From: Rugalucina vietnamica
Lineage: Eukaryota > Mollusca > Bivalvia > Lucinida > Lucinidae
Assembly (NCBI GenBank): GCA_964017185.1
Contig: OZ024869.1
Span: 57,872,761-57,936,760 of the forward strand
Length of the DNA stretch: 64,000 bases
Direction of reading: 5' to 3'
Part shown: positions 11,218-23,570 of the stretch, piece after piece
How the letters are laid out: each line of letters opens with the position of its first letter
Position numbering within the stretch: the first letter of the stretch is position 1
Made by a program: the position numbers and the translations under genes
Notes under the pieces: model-generated
What the model saw: only the letters and a program-made list of their open reading frames with translations
Told to the model about the DNA's origin: nothing
Database searches by the model: none

Positions 11218-11931
11218 TTCACACTCGAATTTTATAAGTTCTGGAATTCCGGAGGTAAATAGAAACACGTGCTAAACTCTATTTACGACCAAAAGCAACT
11301 CGAATTTGTTTATTTTAACAAATTCGAGAACACAAAGTAGACAAATCCTGTTCTTCACTACTTGTCCCATGCATTGACAGGTAATGGTGTGTACCACAAA
11401 GTGATATTTTGTTGTATAATATATTTAATCGATTTTGATTATGGAGAGGCGACATACGGGGAAATTAGGAAAGATAACAATAGGCGCGGTGAAAGACCGT
11501 TGAAGTGCTCAATGTCACATTCTTTAAATGCATTATGTGAACGACGGTGCATTTATCTTTACATCTTGGCCACGTCACATTTCCTCCTTTAGTACATATG
11601 CAATGCTGTTTTTTGCGGCCAGCATTCATACGGTGTGGCGTTGCAAAAAATCAAAGAAAACTTACGTCTACCGCAACAATTCTTAATGCCGCGGGTTAAA
11701 AACGAGACTAATGTTGTCAGTGATCGAGCATGAGCCATGTCGACCCGGAGACATCCAGAACTAACCGTGTAAACCAGCTAACCGTCTAGGTTAAGCGCAG
11801 TTCGATACGCACATGCACACGTCATTTACATGTATAAGAATGCGAAGCAGCAGGTACTTCTAATACGCTACCGTGCATGATGTACGTAACGATAAATACA
11901 TGTACATGATCACGAAAAGTGTTTGAATCAC
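11218..11931. other. No recognised gene
   Basis: An open frame of 76 codons at 11362-11592 (+) has no recognisable domain. A small inverted motif AACTCGAATTTGTT...AACAAATTCGAG lies at about 11299-11327. Confidence 0.35.
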
Positions 11932-12714
11932 TGTGGCATAACTCGCTAATAAGGATTTCAACATTTCGTGAATTTCGGTCACAACAATTTCACGAAGGAC
12001 ACAACTTAATCGCGAATTGCAGGTGGAAGCATGGAGGTGACTCTCTTTTTACGCGTTTTTCTGTGCTTTAAAGGTATATTATTGTTTAAATCAACTATTT
12101 TTCTGTGGCACATACTCATTGGGTTATGGTTTTAAAGCAATACCATTCTGCAGTCACATTTGCTGTTTTCTTTTTGCCTTTTTATGCGAAAAATTGTGTA
12201 ATTCATGCTCTGTTGGGGTTAAACATGAATATCTTTGACATTTCTATCATTATTTTGCACTGAAAATGAACAAAAATCAATTGCAAAGACACCTGTCAAA
12301 ACTGTCTAAAAATAATACGCATAAGTCATGAAATAAAGAAGAAAAGATGACTACCCTTTGTTGATGCGGCTACAACTATTTCTTGAGAAGGCTATAACTG
12401 TTTCATGAGTCTGTTACAACTGTTTCTTGATCTTAATGACTGTTGGACACAAACGTTTCGTGATCAATGATTTGCAAAAACTCTGATTTAAGTCACCTCA
12501 GAAGCACGATGTGCCTTTCGCATTTAGTTTCAATAGTATTGACATGATCAAATACTTAAATGCAAGAAATTATCTTAATACCGATTTACTACACTATTTC
12601 AAACCATCGTTTGGCCTGCAATTCACCTGCAATTCGCGAATAAGTTGTGTCCTTCGTGAAATTCGTTGTGAAATTCACGAAATGTTGAAATCCTTATTAG
12701 CGAGTTATGCCACA
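11932..12714. mobile_element. TIR element with about 95-bp inverted termini
   Basis: The left end TGTGGCATAACTCGCTAATA, continuing to 'cgaattgcaggtg' near 12025, is repeated inverted and almost identical at about 12615-12714. The element is about 783 bp. No target duplication could be fixed with confidence. A 69-codon frame at its right end is made from the inverted terminus and is not a gene. Confidence 0.75.
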
Positions 12715-13379
12715 TTGTGAATGGTGTAGATATCGCTGCTGCTCATGCAGATCATCAAACTACATTTTACTAAGCCATTACCTATGAGCCTTCGCATGAA
12801 AAAAAAAAAACAACAACAACAAAAAAAAAAAAAAACAATCGTTTATTTCGACCAGCTTTGACACAAACTGACCTGTACAATCACAGAAGACTAGAAGCTT
12901 GAAAGTTTGGATTTAAGAAGAGGGATAGGGGATAGTACTACCCGTGTAGCGAAAACAAAGGCGCTGATCAGCTGTGCAGTTACTGAAATTCAATCAATCA
13001 TTTAAACGACCAGAATGCAAACGGATCCCGGCCTCAGTACATAGGTAGCATTGGGGTCGATCATTCTGTAAATACGGCGGCCACATATATTGGGACTAGG
13101 ACACACATACACAGCTGGAACATTTCACGTCCTTGGCCTCAGTGTATCAAGTCAAGTCAAAATCTCTTTATTCCCTCGTGCAAGGAAAATCTAGGAAGAA
13201 CAGTATAAGTATCTCGACAATGACCCCAGACGGATCAAAGACCGGATAAGTATCGAAATTACTGATACGTGACGGTAGTATTGTGACTCTCGTCGAGCCA
13301 AATTTACTGGGATTGTATGGACTCACAAGATTTTATGAACATATCCTATCATATTATTCATGTATCATGTATGAAAGAT
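12715..13379. other. A-rich tract and unassigned sequence
   Basis: An A-rich run with (CAA)n lies at 12799-12836. The rest shows no exon or clear repeat end. Confidence 0.4.
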
Positions 13380-13560
13380 AGACCTATACATGGATCTTTG
13401 GAAAAAAGCAAAGTGGTTTTGCCTGGCAAAACAGGGGTATGTGTTCAACCCAGAGATCCTTTAGTCCTTCGGATGAGACATTAAATTGAGGTCTCGTCCT
13501 TGTACTACCATTGTCTGTTGACTGGGACGTAAAACACCAAATTATACAACCCACTGAATG
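13380..13560 (+). repeat. SINE with the common 3' tail
   Basis: The block 'cttcggatgagacattaaa' and the tail CTGTTGACTGGGACGTAAAA, then 'caccaa', are shared with the SINEs near 14150, 34120 and 44100. A degraded head lies around 13420 (GGGTATGTGTTCAACCC). Confidence 0.6.
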
Positions 13561-13759
13561 TACATGTTGTACGATTTCTTCGTGTCGCTAAAACTGTCTA
13601 CATCATTCCATGATGTGCTCTTCCTTTCAAAATGACTTTTCTACCCAAACTTTGACTCGTATCCCAGGGTTTTAGCATACCGCTTAAGCGTTTCCTGTTG
13701 GCGTGCGGGATGTAATTTAAAATATAATTGCTTCAATTCCTCTACATTTTTTTTAAATT

Positions 13760-13975
13760 CAGTTTTACGTCCCTTCCAAGATTATTTCAGCTCATATGAG
13801 ACGGGCCAATCAGTAGGTGAGGCGAAAACGGGAGAACCCCTAGAAAAACCACCTGACACACCCGCAAGCAGAACTTGGCTTGTCTCACATGTGGCCAGAG
13901 CGGGGCTCGAACCCACACCAGACATAGCGGTGAGATGATCGAGTGATTAAGAAACAGCGCTCTTAACCGTTAATA
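13760..13975 (-). repeat. tRNA-derived SINE, minus strand
   Basis: On the minus strand a tRNA-like head runs from AACGGTTAAGAGCGCTG at about 13975 to a B-box-like GGGTTCGAGCCCCG at about 13900. A body with CACATGTGAGACAAGCC follows and ends in an ACGTAAAA-type tail near 13765. The B box is well preserved; the anticodon arm is not. Confidence 0.65.
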
Positions 13976-14039
13976 TCTTCAATGACTTCACTGTTAAGTT
14001 AAATCTTGTAAAATATAGACCCGGTGGAGCTCGGTAACT

Positions 14040-14230
14040 GACGAGGCTCAAGCTGCCGAAAACATGGTATGGTGCAGTGGTTATGTCACTCGCATTGTAA
14101 ACCAGGGGATTGCAGGTTCGATCCTGGGCTTCTCCAGCCCGTCTGATGGGACTTTAAACCGAGGTCCCGTCTCCATATGACCTTAGCTGTTGGTGGGACG
14201 TTAAACCCCAATCAACCAACTTTCTCATTA
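14040..14230 (+). repeat. tRNA-derived SINE
   Basis: The A-box-like TGGTGCAGTGGTTATG and B-box GGTTCGATCCT form the head. The body includes CGTCTGATGGGACTTTAAAC and the common tail TAGCTGTTGGTGGGACGTTA. This is one of the most complete SINE copies in the window. Confidence 0.75.
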
Positions 14231-15973
14231 ATATGTTCACTGCTCCTAAAGGATCTCGGTTTATATTTTTATTGACATCTTCTAACACTTGCAGACAGGT
14301 GGGTCCCGGTTTTATTTCCGAATCGGTAAAATCTGATGTTAAACTGGTGTCGTGTCATGCAACGGTCTTGTGCTGGTGTTTCACGTTGTTGAAGAAAGTA
14401 GCAACCACTGAGATTCACGGGGTGAACCGGTACTCCAACGGATCAAAAACGGGCTTCAATGTAGGAAAAATTTTAAAGCCCGGTTTTTGTCGAATATCAC
14501 GGTGTCGTCCCATTTACCCACAGTTTACTTTTGATCATCCCGGTTTATCATGGTCGAACCCCGGTAGTATAACGTTTTGCATTCGGTGTCGCCCAGTCAG
14601 TCTGCAACGGAATTTCCCGGCTTGCCACGCATGTCCACGTTATGGTTCTTCTCCGGTTCAACACGAGCTATCCTGATTAACCGTACATAATCCGGGGACT
14701 ATGTTAACATAGCTTAAACATCTTTCAAACACCGTTTGATTAATACATGTACAAATGTGGCGGCTCACCAGTAAACCCCGGTTCGTCTCTGTATGCCAAA
14801 GATTTCCACGGTGGCGTCACGGTTTATCCCTGTCAGTCGACGCGGTTCATCCCGGTGTACAGCGTAAAACGAGACAGTGAGAACAGGACTAAAACATCCC
14901 CCAGACATCGTCTGTCAAACTTTTAGCTGAATCATGTACATAAAACATCATCCTGAACTTAACTTTGGTATCTGATTGAAGTCGCTCATTATCAGCCAAC
15001 ATCGTCTTCGGTGCTATGTTCGTCATCCTTCCCGTGTACTACGGCATTAGACTTTCTCCTACTGTGTAAGTTGGCAACGTCTTTTGTTTATTTGAAGGCT
15101 TTGCCTACAAAAAATATTATAATAACTGTAATAAATTTTAAGATCAGGAAAACATGTCTATGAAAAGTATAAGCCAAAATCCCTAATTTTACGTTGTAAA
15201 ACCGGGGTATGCAGGATTTTACATATTTTTGATACCAAACATAGATTTTTGGGTACTCGTTAGAACCGCCTCGGCGTGCTTAATGTTTTGAGCAAAATTA
15301 TTCAAAATACCAGATTTTCCTCATGAATTTTTCAATTTTTACAAACGAAAAAAGAATTGCTGTATATTGGATGGACAAGTTTTCGTAACGATAAGGTAAT
15401 CTTTGGCCAACGAGCATAATTAGTGGTAGTGGGCAAGTCTGCAGCAAGAGCTAGGCACGATAACTACTACCGCCGAGTAGTGTACTTCAACGAGGCACTT
15501 GATAAAGCTTCGCATAATACTGGTTGACACCCGGAAACCGCTGGCGTCGTCCCAAGATGACTGAAAACATTGTTGATAGTGGTGTGAAGCCATAGCCAAA
15601 CCAACCCTGATGTTTCCTACTCTCAAAAATTGTGAGTGATTGGTATTTAGGCCGCACATGAAATTATGACATTCATTTACTCTGACTTATTTGTTGTTGC
15701 TGCTGCTTTGCATTTAAAGCGATTTATGTCTTTCAACATATTCCAAAGAACTTGAGAAATTGCAGACATACCGGACCTACTGTCATTCCAGGCCTGCGTT
15801 CGTTTGTATTGAGGTTTAACGTCCCAGTCAACAATTTTCTAGCCGTTTCAAACAAACTATGACCATTTGATTATGGGTCTCCAGCAATATTGCGAAACTT
15901 TTTTCTTGTAGACTAACTTCAAAAGATTAAGAAGGAAAAATGAAAAGGAGAAAAAGCCACGATAGCAAAACAT

Positions 15974-15974
<1 letters not shown>
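14231..15974. other. Unassigned sequence with recurrent CCGGTTTATC-like motifs
   Basis: An open frame of 147 codons at 14233-14676 (+) starts in a repeat fragment and shows no domain, so I do not call it a gene. Short CCCGGTT/GGTTTATCC motifs recur between about 14300 and 14850. A reverse SINE-tail fragment (AACGTCCCAGTCAACAATTT) lies at about 15818-15837. Confidence 0.4.

Positions 15975-16028
<54 letters not shown>
15975..16028. repeat. (GA)n microsatellite
   Basis: A pure GA dinucleotide run of about 27 units. Confidence 0.95.
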
Positions 16029-16031
<3 letters not shown>

Positions 16032-16288
16032 CTATCCCACCCCACGAGTGCATATCACGACTTCCAAATGAATTAAATGGAGGCACCGTCCCGACATGAC
16101 CATAGCTATCGAATGTGACTTATTGGATATATTGTGTGAGCGTGTAAATAAAACTTACTCAATGATAATTTCATCTGGGCCCTCTTGATAGGCATTGACA
16201 GTCTCTGTGTCCGATTTTCACTAACAATGTCTAAGACGATAAAATCATTACATGGAATATTACGTGAATGCATTGTTGTTATGCACTA

Positions 16289-16565
16289 GTCATTTGTAAC
16301 CAGGCCCTAACCCGTAACCCCGGTGAATAGCGGGGACCTTGACGTTTGGTCCAGCAAATCCCTGCTAAAAGCCCCACCCTGTGGGGACTGCTCGTTGGTA
16401 AAACCACTGCTGTTTTCCCAGTTGCCTGCTATATTTTCATTTCACTGCCCTTTTTGCCTATATAAAGAAAATCCCAGATATTTCCTCCACGCCGCCGTGG
16501 CCAAACTTTGGTCAAAGCTCCGCTCATATTCACGGGGAGGGCGGGGGAGCGTGGTTACAAATGAC
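16289..16565. mobile_element. 277-bp MITE with 14-bp perfect TIRs
   Basis: The element begins GTCATTTGTAACCA and ends TGGTTACAAATGAC. The interior is GC-richer than its surroundings. A 97-codon frame overlapping it has no domain and is not called. The flanks show no obvious duplication, so the superfamily is unresolved. Confidence 0.7.
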
Positions 16566-18664
16566 AAGAGCATTAAGGGCTATTGGCACAGTGTGATGAT
16601 CTGTGATTATCGATAAAAATCTCAAAAGTACAGCTCGACACTGTTATTATTATTTTTTTTTTATTTTCTTTTTATTTTATTTTATTTTATTTATTATTTT
16701 TTTTTGAGAAGCGAATTCTTGTCCTAAGTAGACATACCCCACTATGAACCTCAATTAAATTTAATGTTCATGTACATAATAATAAAATCTTGTTTTTATA
16801 CCACTTTCGATTGTTACAGTTTCTAAAATTGCCTGGTGGACAATGAGCGATTCAACAGAATTATATCCACGCCAATCCATGGGGCATTTTGGCTCTTTAA
16901 GCAGGATGCACAAAGCTAAATGCATTCAATATACATGGGTTATTTTTAGTTTTATACATGTTTGATAAACAGAACTGAGACTGAACTCTTACCAAATTTT
17001 TAGAAGTTTAGAAGACGCCTCGTCATGGGACCTCGCATAATATTCCTCCTCTTCCCTCAGCATCTCCTCCATATCTCGTTAAAGAATCACTGACTTCTAA
17101 AATACATTATTGCTTCCACATTGACGAACGCTCATGGACACATGTTGTTTATATTTTAAAGATGGCGCGAGATTATTTGAGTGCGCAAGCCTACTACGTT
17201 TCCACGCCTCTAGCCACGCCTTTAACTCAATTTAATAATTTGGCTAAAAACGAAAAATGTAAATGAAGCAAAATTAAGGTATTTCCCTTAATTTTAGCTC
17301 AAATTAAGGCGCGTAAATGAGAATTGTAATGCCCTTGTTTAGGCACCATTTTAGCACGAAAGTTATAACCAAAAAAAAATATTTTTCACATAAAAAATTG
17401 ATTGAAAGTATAATGATGCTTTAATAAAGCATTACAAATGAAACATTGCATGCATGTTTGAACAAATAGGACCCAAATAAATACGTAAATTCATATCCGT
17501 CATTTAAAATGATCTAACGTCTAAATCATATTGTTAAAAATCAGCATCAATTTGCCCAGTCCAAATTTATTCTCAAATCAAGGCAATACATTAAGAATTT
17601 TATACAGATTGGTAATTAAAATAATGTTCCAATAGTGGAAATTTCTTTAACATACTTTGAGCAGTATAAATGTAAAAAACAGTAGCCCTAAAAAGCACAT
17701 TTTGTGGTTAAAAATCAGTGTTTTTGCGTCGACGTCACTGACTTCATCAGAGTGCTCCATGATGGCGAAAGGTGTGTTTTAATTTCATAATAATGTTGTA
17801 ACGGATGAAGGGAGTGTGATGAAATTTTGCTCACTGTTGCATATAACATGGGTCCCCGTGGATTGAAAGTTTGAGTGGAATCCATTCATATAATCATAAG
17901 TTATAAGAAAAGTCCACGTAATTTGTGATAATCCCTCATACATTGATTTCTGTCTTGCTGTCCTGCTGACGAGCTCCAGATTATGCTTATTACTGTTTCA
18001 TTTGTTTGAATCCAGACTTCATGTCCCAATGAACATGAGCAGTCGTGCTGGGACTATATGTAAGCTGTTGAAAACAGTTCAATTTCAGATGAAAACACAT
18101 TTTTCTTTCTTTTCATCTTTTGAAAGGTTTTGTTTAAAAAGAAAAAGTATTATACAATAAAACAGTTGTTGACTATTGAATCATTGAATGTGATATGATA
18201 TCTAGCAGAGACTACCAGTATATTTACATCGGCTTACCGTTCACTTTGCATTGCTGAAATTATTGAACTGTTTTCCATATTCAATAGTTTAGAACGTTTT
18301 CCATTGAAACTTATTATATGTCATATTCAATAGTTTAGATCTTTAATATGGAAAGTTTTTGTCATATTGCACGGGTCCAAGGAAGCACGTTCCCGGTGGG
18401 ACTACTGGTCGCCATTGAAAAAATATCAAGCAGTCATTTTCCTTTTCCATTTCCACTTCAACTAGAAAACTTACAGAATGCTTCGCACAGTAAAATACAC
18501 AAAATTTCATCTTAAGACAGATACCTGTATTTTTGGACAGAAATAAAGTGTTGGCATTCCAGTTTTCTAAATTTGCATGAAATTTACGACCACAACGTTG
18601 TCCAAATTCACGTAGACGTCATCAATTTTGAAGCAACGTCACGTTTTTCGGTGAACGTAACGTA
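16566..18664. other. AT-rich sequence, no gene seen
   Basis: A (TTTTA)-type low-complexity run lies at about 16650-16705. TCAATAGTTTAGA occurs twice near 18280-18340. No exon is recognised. Confidence 0.45.
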
Positions 18665-18875
18665 ACTCACTTGTTAAGTAATGCGAGGCCTCTGAAATCT
18701 TGGTTTGTCAATATGCTTACAAGTCATTTTATTGTACATAATTTATCCTCCTGGGTTGACCATATATGTACAACAAAGGTGTTTAAGGAAACAAGAGAAA
18801 AATCGCCATTTTTACTCTTTTTTTTAAAAAAAAATCGCAATTTAATATATGTTGAATATACGAATGGCGTTCATA
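18665..18875. repeat. Older interspersed repeat, copy 2 (empty site)
   Basis: This copy matches 2353-2445, about 3034-3080 and 5235-5270 but is continuous. GGTGTTTAAGGAAACAAGAG leads through an uninterrupted T/A tract into AATCGCAATTTAATATATG. It therefore shows the site before both the 588-bp and the family 1 insertions of copy 1. A related fragment (AAGAACACCGTATCTATCAT) follows at 19671. Confidence 0.65.
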
Positions 18876-19924
18876 AAGTTCGCGGAAAAGTGCCATCATA
18901 TTCTAATTTTGTAAATCAGATGAATTAAACTATTACAGTTATATAGACAAACATGATTTGTATTTATACAGCAATATGTTTGCGGTGAGCACATGACGTC
19001 ATATAAGTCTGTGACGTCATTTGGGCGTAAAGCGGCCATATTTTTTGTGGGTATGCCTAAAATGCGAAGGGAACAACGGTATTCGATAAATTGTGTGTTT
19101 GGAACGGACTATAAAAGAAAGAAACACTGCTAAGAGCAGAAAGCGCATATAGCAACAAGGAAATTAAGAAAACGGCAATCAACAAGTAGACAAGTAGTAT
19201 GCATGCTTTCTACACGACCAGAAAAGCGTCCATGTTGACTCGCGCAGCGTATCGTCAAATAACGTCATACTGTCGAAAACGATCGTCGTGATAGAAATGA
19301 GTAGAATTCGTGAAATACACAACATATCGAATTGTAGTTTCGGCACAATTTCACCGCATTATACACGCAGAACTGACAATTAGACGCCCGTATGCCAGGT
19401 CAATTCCAAAAATGCTTAAGAGCTAGCCAACAACGGCATGAATGCGTATAGCATGACGTTGTTATGACGTTGGGCCGGTTTTACTGTTGTTACCTTAGAA
19501 ACGCACGTGATTTAATGCCTATTTTTTATCCGATTTTATTCAAATTGTGTGCATATGTTAACAATATGTTTATGTATCACATGCATAGAGATCGTGAACT
19601 TCCCATGAAAACTAACAATTTGGCAGCACTTTTCCTCGGACTTATTGAATCCCCCTCGTATGCTACTTAATTAAGAACACCGTATCTATCATCAGAAATG
19701 TACATAATGTCTTTTGCATAAATTGTGGCAAAGGTAAAGTTCGAAATAGGATCTGTATTTATTCCTTTTTGTCTCATATATTTTACCTCTTCAGAACACA
19801 AACTCAAAACAGGTCATCTGTATAGAGATTGTTGATGGTTCACTGTACGTTATTTGTTTTGGAAGTGTGACCGTTTGACTCAGATCTCTAGCCACATTTG
19901 AATAGATGAATTCGTAAGTTTTAA
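18876..19924. other. No recognised gene
   Basis: The sequence contains scattered ACGTCA/TGACGT cores. A 68-codon frame at 19464-19670 (+) has no recognisable features. Confidence 0.4.
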
Positions 19925-20275
19925 CGCAAACAACATTTTTGTCATCTTCGTAAGCAAAGGGTACGAAGTCCACTTCGTTCCTTACGCACCCTTTCATTCA
20001 GAAATCGAATATCCCGCTGCAGTATTTCATTGGCTGCGAGCAACATCTTCCGCATCCAATCAAATCTTCGTAATACAAATAATCCACATGTCAAAAACCA
20101 AGATGGCGACGTCCATGGAAAACCGTATTGTCGTGTTTGTAAAGAAAATCTACCCACAAAACGTGGAAGATCCATAGATCTTTAACCAATGGTTTGGTTT
20201 TTTTGAACTATTATGCGTAAGGAACGAATTGGACTTACCCTTTTATTGCGAAGATGCATTTTTGTTTGAACTAAT
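19925..20275. repeat. Inverted repeat of about 60 bp around a promoter-like core
   Basis: CTTCGTAAGCAAAGGGTACG, continuing through 'cgttccttacgcacc' (about 19948-19991), recurs inverted at about 20212-20257. Weaker similarity extends outward on both sides. Confidence 0.55.
20025..20115 (+). promoter_or_regulatory. Possible TATA-less promoter (CCAAT boxes, AAGATGGCG)
   Basis: An inverted CCAAT box (ATTGG at about 20029) and a direct one (CCAAT at about 20055) precede CAAGATGGCGACG at about 20099. That last motif resembles a YY1-type element overlapping an ATG. The frame from this ATG runs only 25 codons, and a donor-like GTAAAG lies inside it. A second frame encodes a short CRVC-containing peptide. 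This could be a degraded promoter and first exon, or chance. Confidence 0.2.
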
Positions 20276-20829
20276 CTGTGTTATTTTTCACTCTTGGTAC
20301 AATTCGCCTATACATGCGGTCATAATTTAGCATCATTCTTAAATATAATTCAGACATTGCGTGTTCAAATATTTTTGTATTCGACATTTGCCAACACCAG
20401 TGTTGTTTTCTGGTGGTTGTGTAGTGTGCAGAGGAACATTTGTCATTCGCGCTATCGGAGTAATAAACGGGTGGTTTTGATCTTGGTCGGAATAAACGGC
20501 TATTTAGCTAAATGTTCGAATGTAATGAATTTTGAGAATGTCATTTAAAAGTTCGTGAAAGTACATTTCTTACGATAAATTGATGAGCACTTATTTTCGT
20601 TTATTTATCTGTAAAATTTAGTCGTTGAGTGATATTGGACAGATACTTCCGATTTCCATAGAAAAACTTAAAGCACATGCCTTATCGGTTACTAGTCTTT
20701 GTATCGACTGCCCTCTTGAAAGTTGCAAAATTTCAGTAATTCTCTTTGGCTCCATGTGGCCAAATCTAAAGGGTCACTTACGAGACTTTAATAGTCGAAA
20801 CCGCGTTATGGCCCATCCCCTTTCTCATA
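20276..20829. other. No recognised gene
   Basis: Open frames at 20294-20548 and 20625-20897 (+) have no recognisable domain. The second runs into the inverted-repeat arm. Confidence 0.4.
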
Positions 20830-21870
20830 AATGTGTTCACTGCTCTTCAAGGATCTCAGTTTTATTTTTTATTTCCTTATGGAATTATACAGCATAACCC
20901 ATTGCAGTGAAAAATACCTGAAGTTCAGATTTTTAAAACAATTGTATAACTGTTGATCTTTTCCTTATGAAATTATACATAACCCATTGTAGTGAAAAAT
21001 ATCTGAAATTCAATTTTTAACAATTGTATAACTGTTGATAGGTAGTAGTAGAGGAAAAAATCCAAGATAAGTCGCTTAGTTTTCGATTCTATGCTCCCCA
21101 AGAGTAAAATGGACTTTGATTACACCATTGATTACAGAAAACATTGAAGTTTATCGTATCACTGGAATTAATTTTCTACCCGGGTACAGTTTTATGATAT
21201 TTTGGTGAAAAGTTCATTTTTGAGGCTAAAATTGCGAGTTTCTGAAATTTCTATTTGCTTCAAAATACTAATGCCCCGTAGATTTTTGCATATCAAACCC
21301 ATGCCTAAAATATTGCCCCGACTGTGTACTTAGTTTTCAATGTGTTTTCATCCAGCCAAAGCTATTCAGTTTTGGGGAAAATCATGGTTTTTATGACAAA
21401 AATTGCGATTTTTTTGAAATTCGCCTCAAAAAGTTTTCTGTATGAAAATTACACAATCGCTTTCCAGTAAAATGGTATAGTAATCATAGACACCATAATT
21501 CGGACTTTTCATTTTATTTGAAATTGCACTCATATTAAGATCCAATGAAGCTGGGTACCAGAAAATAGCAATGGGGTGTATTTTCAGGCATATATGGCAT
21601 ACGAGTGTGTGGCTGTTTTCCTAGGCAGAAATGAGGCTTATAAAAGTGTTTTGAAACTTAAAATGGCTATAAAAAGCAACTAGAATAGTTTTATAAGTGT
21701 TTGCAAGATTGAAAATGTGTTCTCCAGCGTTCAATTTTCGGGGTAAATGATGATTTTAGCAGAAAAATCGCGAATTATTGAAAACCACCATATAAACGTC
21801 CCTGCATTTAAACTATACAATTGCTTTCCAGTGAAATGAAACACTAAGCCAAAGAAGTGTCATTTTAGCC
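20830..21870 (+). repeat. Left arm of a long inverted repeat
   Basis: This arm matches 25440-26345 in inverted orientation, although diverged. Landmarks are CTATGCTCCCCAAGAGTAAA (21090) and 'ctgggtaccagaaa.tagcaatggggtgta' (about 21550). The outer end contains the CACTGCT..AAGGATC module of the roughly 370-bp repeat family. Inside the arm, an 88-bp unit starting TTCCTTATG is duplicated at 20873 and 20961. Confidence 0.65.
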
Positions 21871-22090
21871 TGCACGAATTGCAATGGCGTCAAAGATGGT
21901 TTATAGCAGAAAATTGCGAATTATTGCAAACCACCTTATAAAGTTCTCTGCATGAAAACTATACAATAGGAACTGGACTAGGTTTCTAGATTTTTGCAAG
22001 ATTAATAATTTAATGTGTTTTCCAGAATTCAAGTTTAGGGTAAATTATGGGGGAATTGTCGCACTTTGTTTTGAGCAAGAACTCTGGTTT

Positions 22091-22204
22091 CCATGACAAC
22101 ATATAGCTCCCCTAAGTTAACAATGGGAAAACATAAAAAAATCTTCTTCTCCGAAACCACAAGACCCAGAGGTTTAATATTGTGTGTAACATTAATATTA
22201 CTCT
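22091..22204. repeat. Satellite-like repeat, left remnant
   Basis: CTTCTCCGAAACCACAAGAC belongs to the same unit as 1-285 and 22938-23570. The unit is interrupted by the retroelement fragment that follows. Confidence 0.55.
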
Positions 22205-22937
22205 TCTTTATAAATCTTACTAAATTGAATCAGGCACTTATGGTCATAACTATGCTGCCTTCTTTAATTGCACGCCGGTGGGTCGGGCGTCAGACTCTAT
22301 GATGGTCCCGAGTTAAAGCTATTCATTTTAGTTGGTTGGGACCGGAGCTTCTTGTCTGATGCTTGGCCCACCGTTTTTCTTTTGCTCCGGAGTTAGTAAG
22401 TTATTCGGCGCCCAGGGATCTCCATCGTCGGGCAGCTTACTCAATCTGTGAGTCCTGGGTTTTGATTCATCAGGATGTTTATCTTGATTTATATGTTTGT
22501 TCTTGATGATTCATTGACTAGTTAGAGATTCACCACGAGGACCGAAGAACTAACTAAATGTTATGAACCACTGCAGAAGCTGAGGGTGAGGTTAGGCGCC
22601 TGTAAAACCGGTTTAAGCCCGCCAGTAACTTTGTGTTACTGATCGTTCCAAGGCGATACTTCTGTGGTGGTTCTTTTCGTTTAATGTCTTGGTGTTTAAA
22701 TTTTTTTGTGCTGTTGGCGCCTTATGTGTGTTTTCATAGTTTTAGTTAGGTTAAGGTAACTGAGTGGCCACCTATTGGGAAAATAGCTGCTCATTCGGCT
22801 TACGATATGTTTCATGGTATAAGTACCTGATTGTTAGTTTGTTTTTTTCCCACCTCGGTTTTTGGAGTGGGAATCTTTTTCTGATTGCGCCTTTTCCTGA
22901 TCTTTGCCTACTTGTACCTTTCCATACAGGCCCCACC
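22205..22937 (+). mobile_element. 5'-truncated retroelement 3' end (RT element, possibly Penelope-like)
   Basis: An open C-terminal coding remnant (about 22248-22316) encodes a peptide ending NCTPVGRASDSMMVPS and a stop. It is followed by a 3' region of about 600 bp ending ...TACTTGTACCTTT. The same 3' end occurs at 42755-43360 (+) and, inverted, at 41545-42115, 44250-44560 and perhaps 45400-45640. A common 3' end with variable 5' truncation is typical of target-primed retrotransposition. The copy is inserted in satellite sequence. Confidence 0.65.
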
Positions 22938-23570
22938 CCAGGGCGTTATTATCTGCTATAAATGAACTCTGAAACTACAAAACCAAGCGCTTCAATATTT
23001 GGTATGCAGCATTGTTATATGGAGCTTAATGTAAATCATGCAAATCATGACCCTGGGGCCCCAGGTGTTCATTAGTTATCTTAGCCTTACAATCGAAAAA
23101 ACAATCTTCTCTAAACCACAAGGGCCAGAACATTTACATTTTATGTGTAGCTATGTAAAGTGACCCTCTTTGCAAATCCTGCCAACAATGCCATTGGGGT
23201 TCGTACAGCCCACACCCCGGGATGTGGTTATCTGCCATAGTCTTAAAATGGGAAAATCTTCTTCTTTGAAACCACAATACCCAAACTTATATGTTTTATA
23301 TGCAGCAAAATTATAATTAGGTATACATTAATCCTGCCACTCATACCCCTTGGGTGAAAGATGGCCCCTCCCCGGGGTCACTAGTTCCAATAGACTTGGA
23401 ATAAGAAAAACATAAAAAAAACTTCTTCTCTGAAAGGCCCAGAGCGTTAATAATTTGTGTGTAGCAATGAATAGTAATCCTATCAACCATGCTCCAGAGC
23501 CTCATAGACAGGCCCCGCCCCGTGGGCGTCATTATCTGCCAAAGGACTACATTGGGAAATACGTGTCTGC
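22938..23570. repeat. Satellite-like tandem repeat
   Basis: Several diverged units of about 180 bp carry the landmarks CAGGGCGTTATTATCTGC, 'accacaagggccagaac' and 'ccccgccccgtgggcgtc'. They resemble 1-285. Confidence 0.6.

Noticed and set aside
14233..14676. 147-codon plus-strand open frame
   Set aside because: It begins in a repeat fragment, has no recognisable domain, an odd Cys/Pro-rich composition and no splice context. Length alone is not enough.
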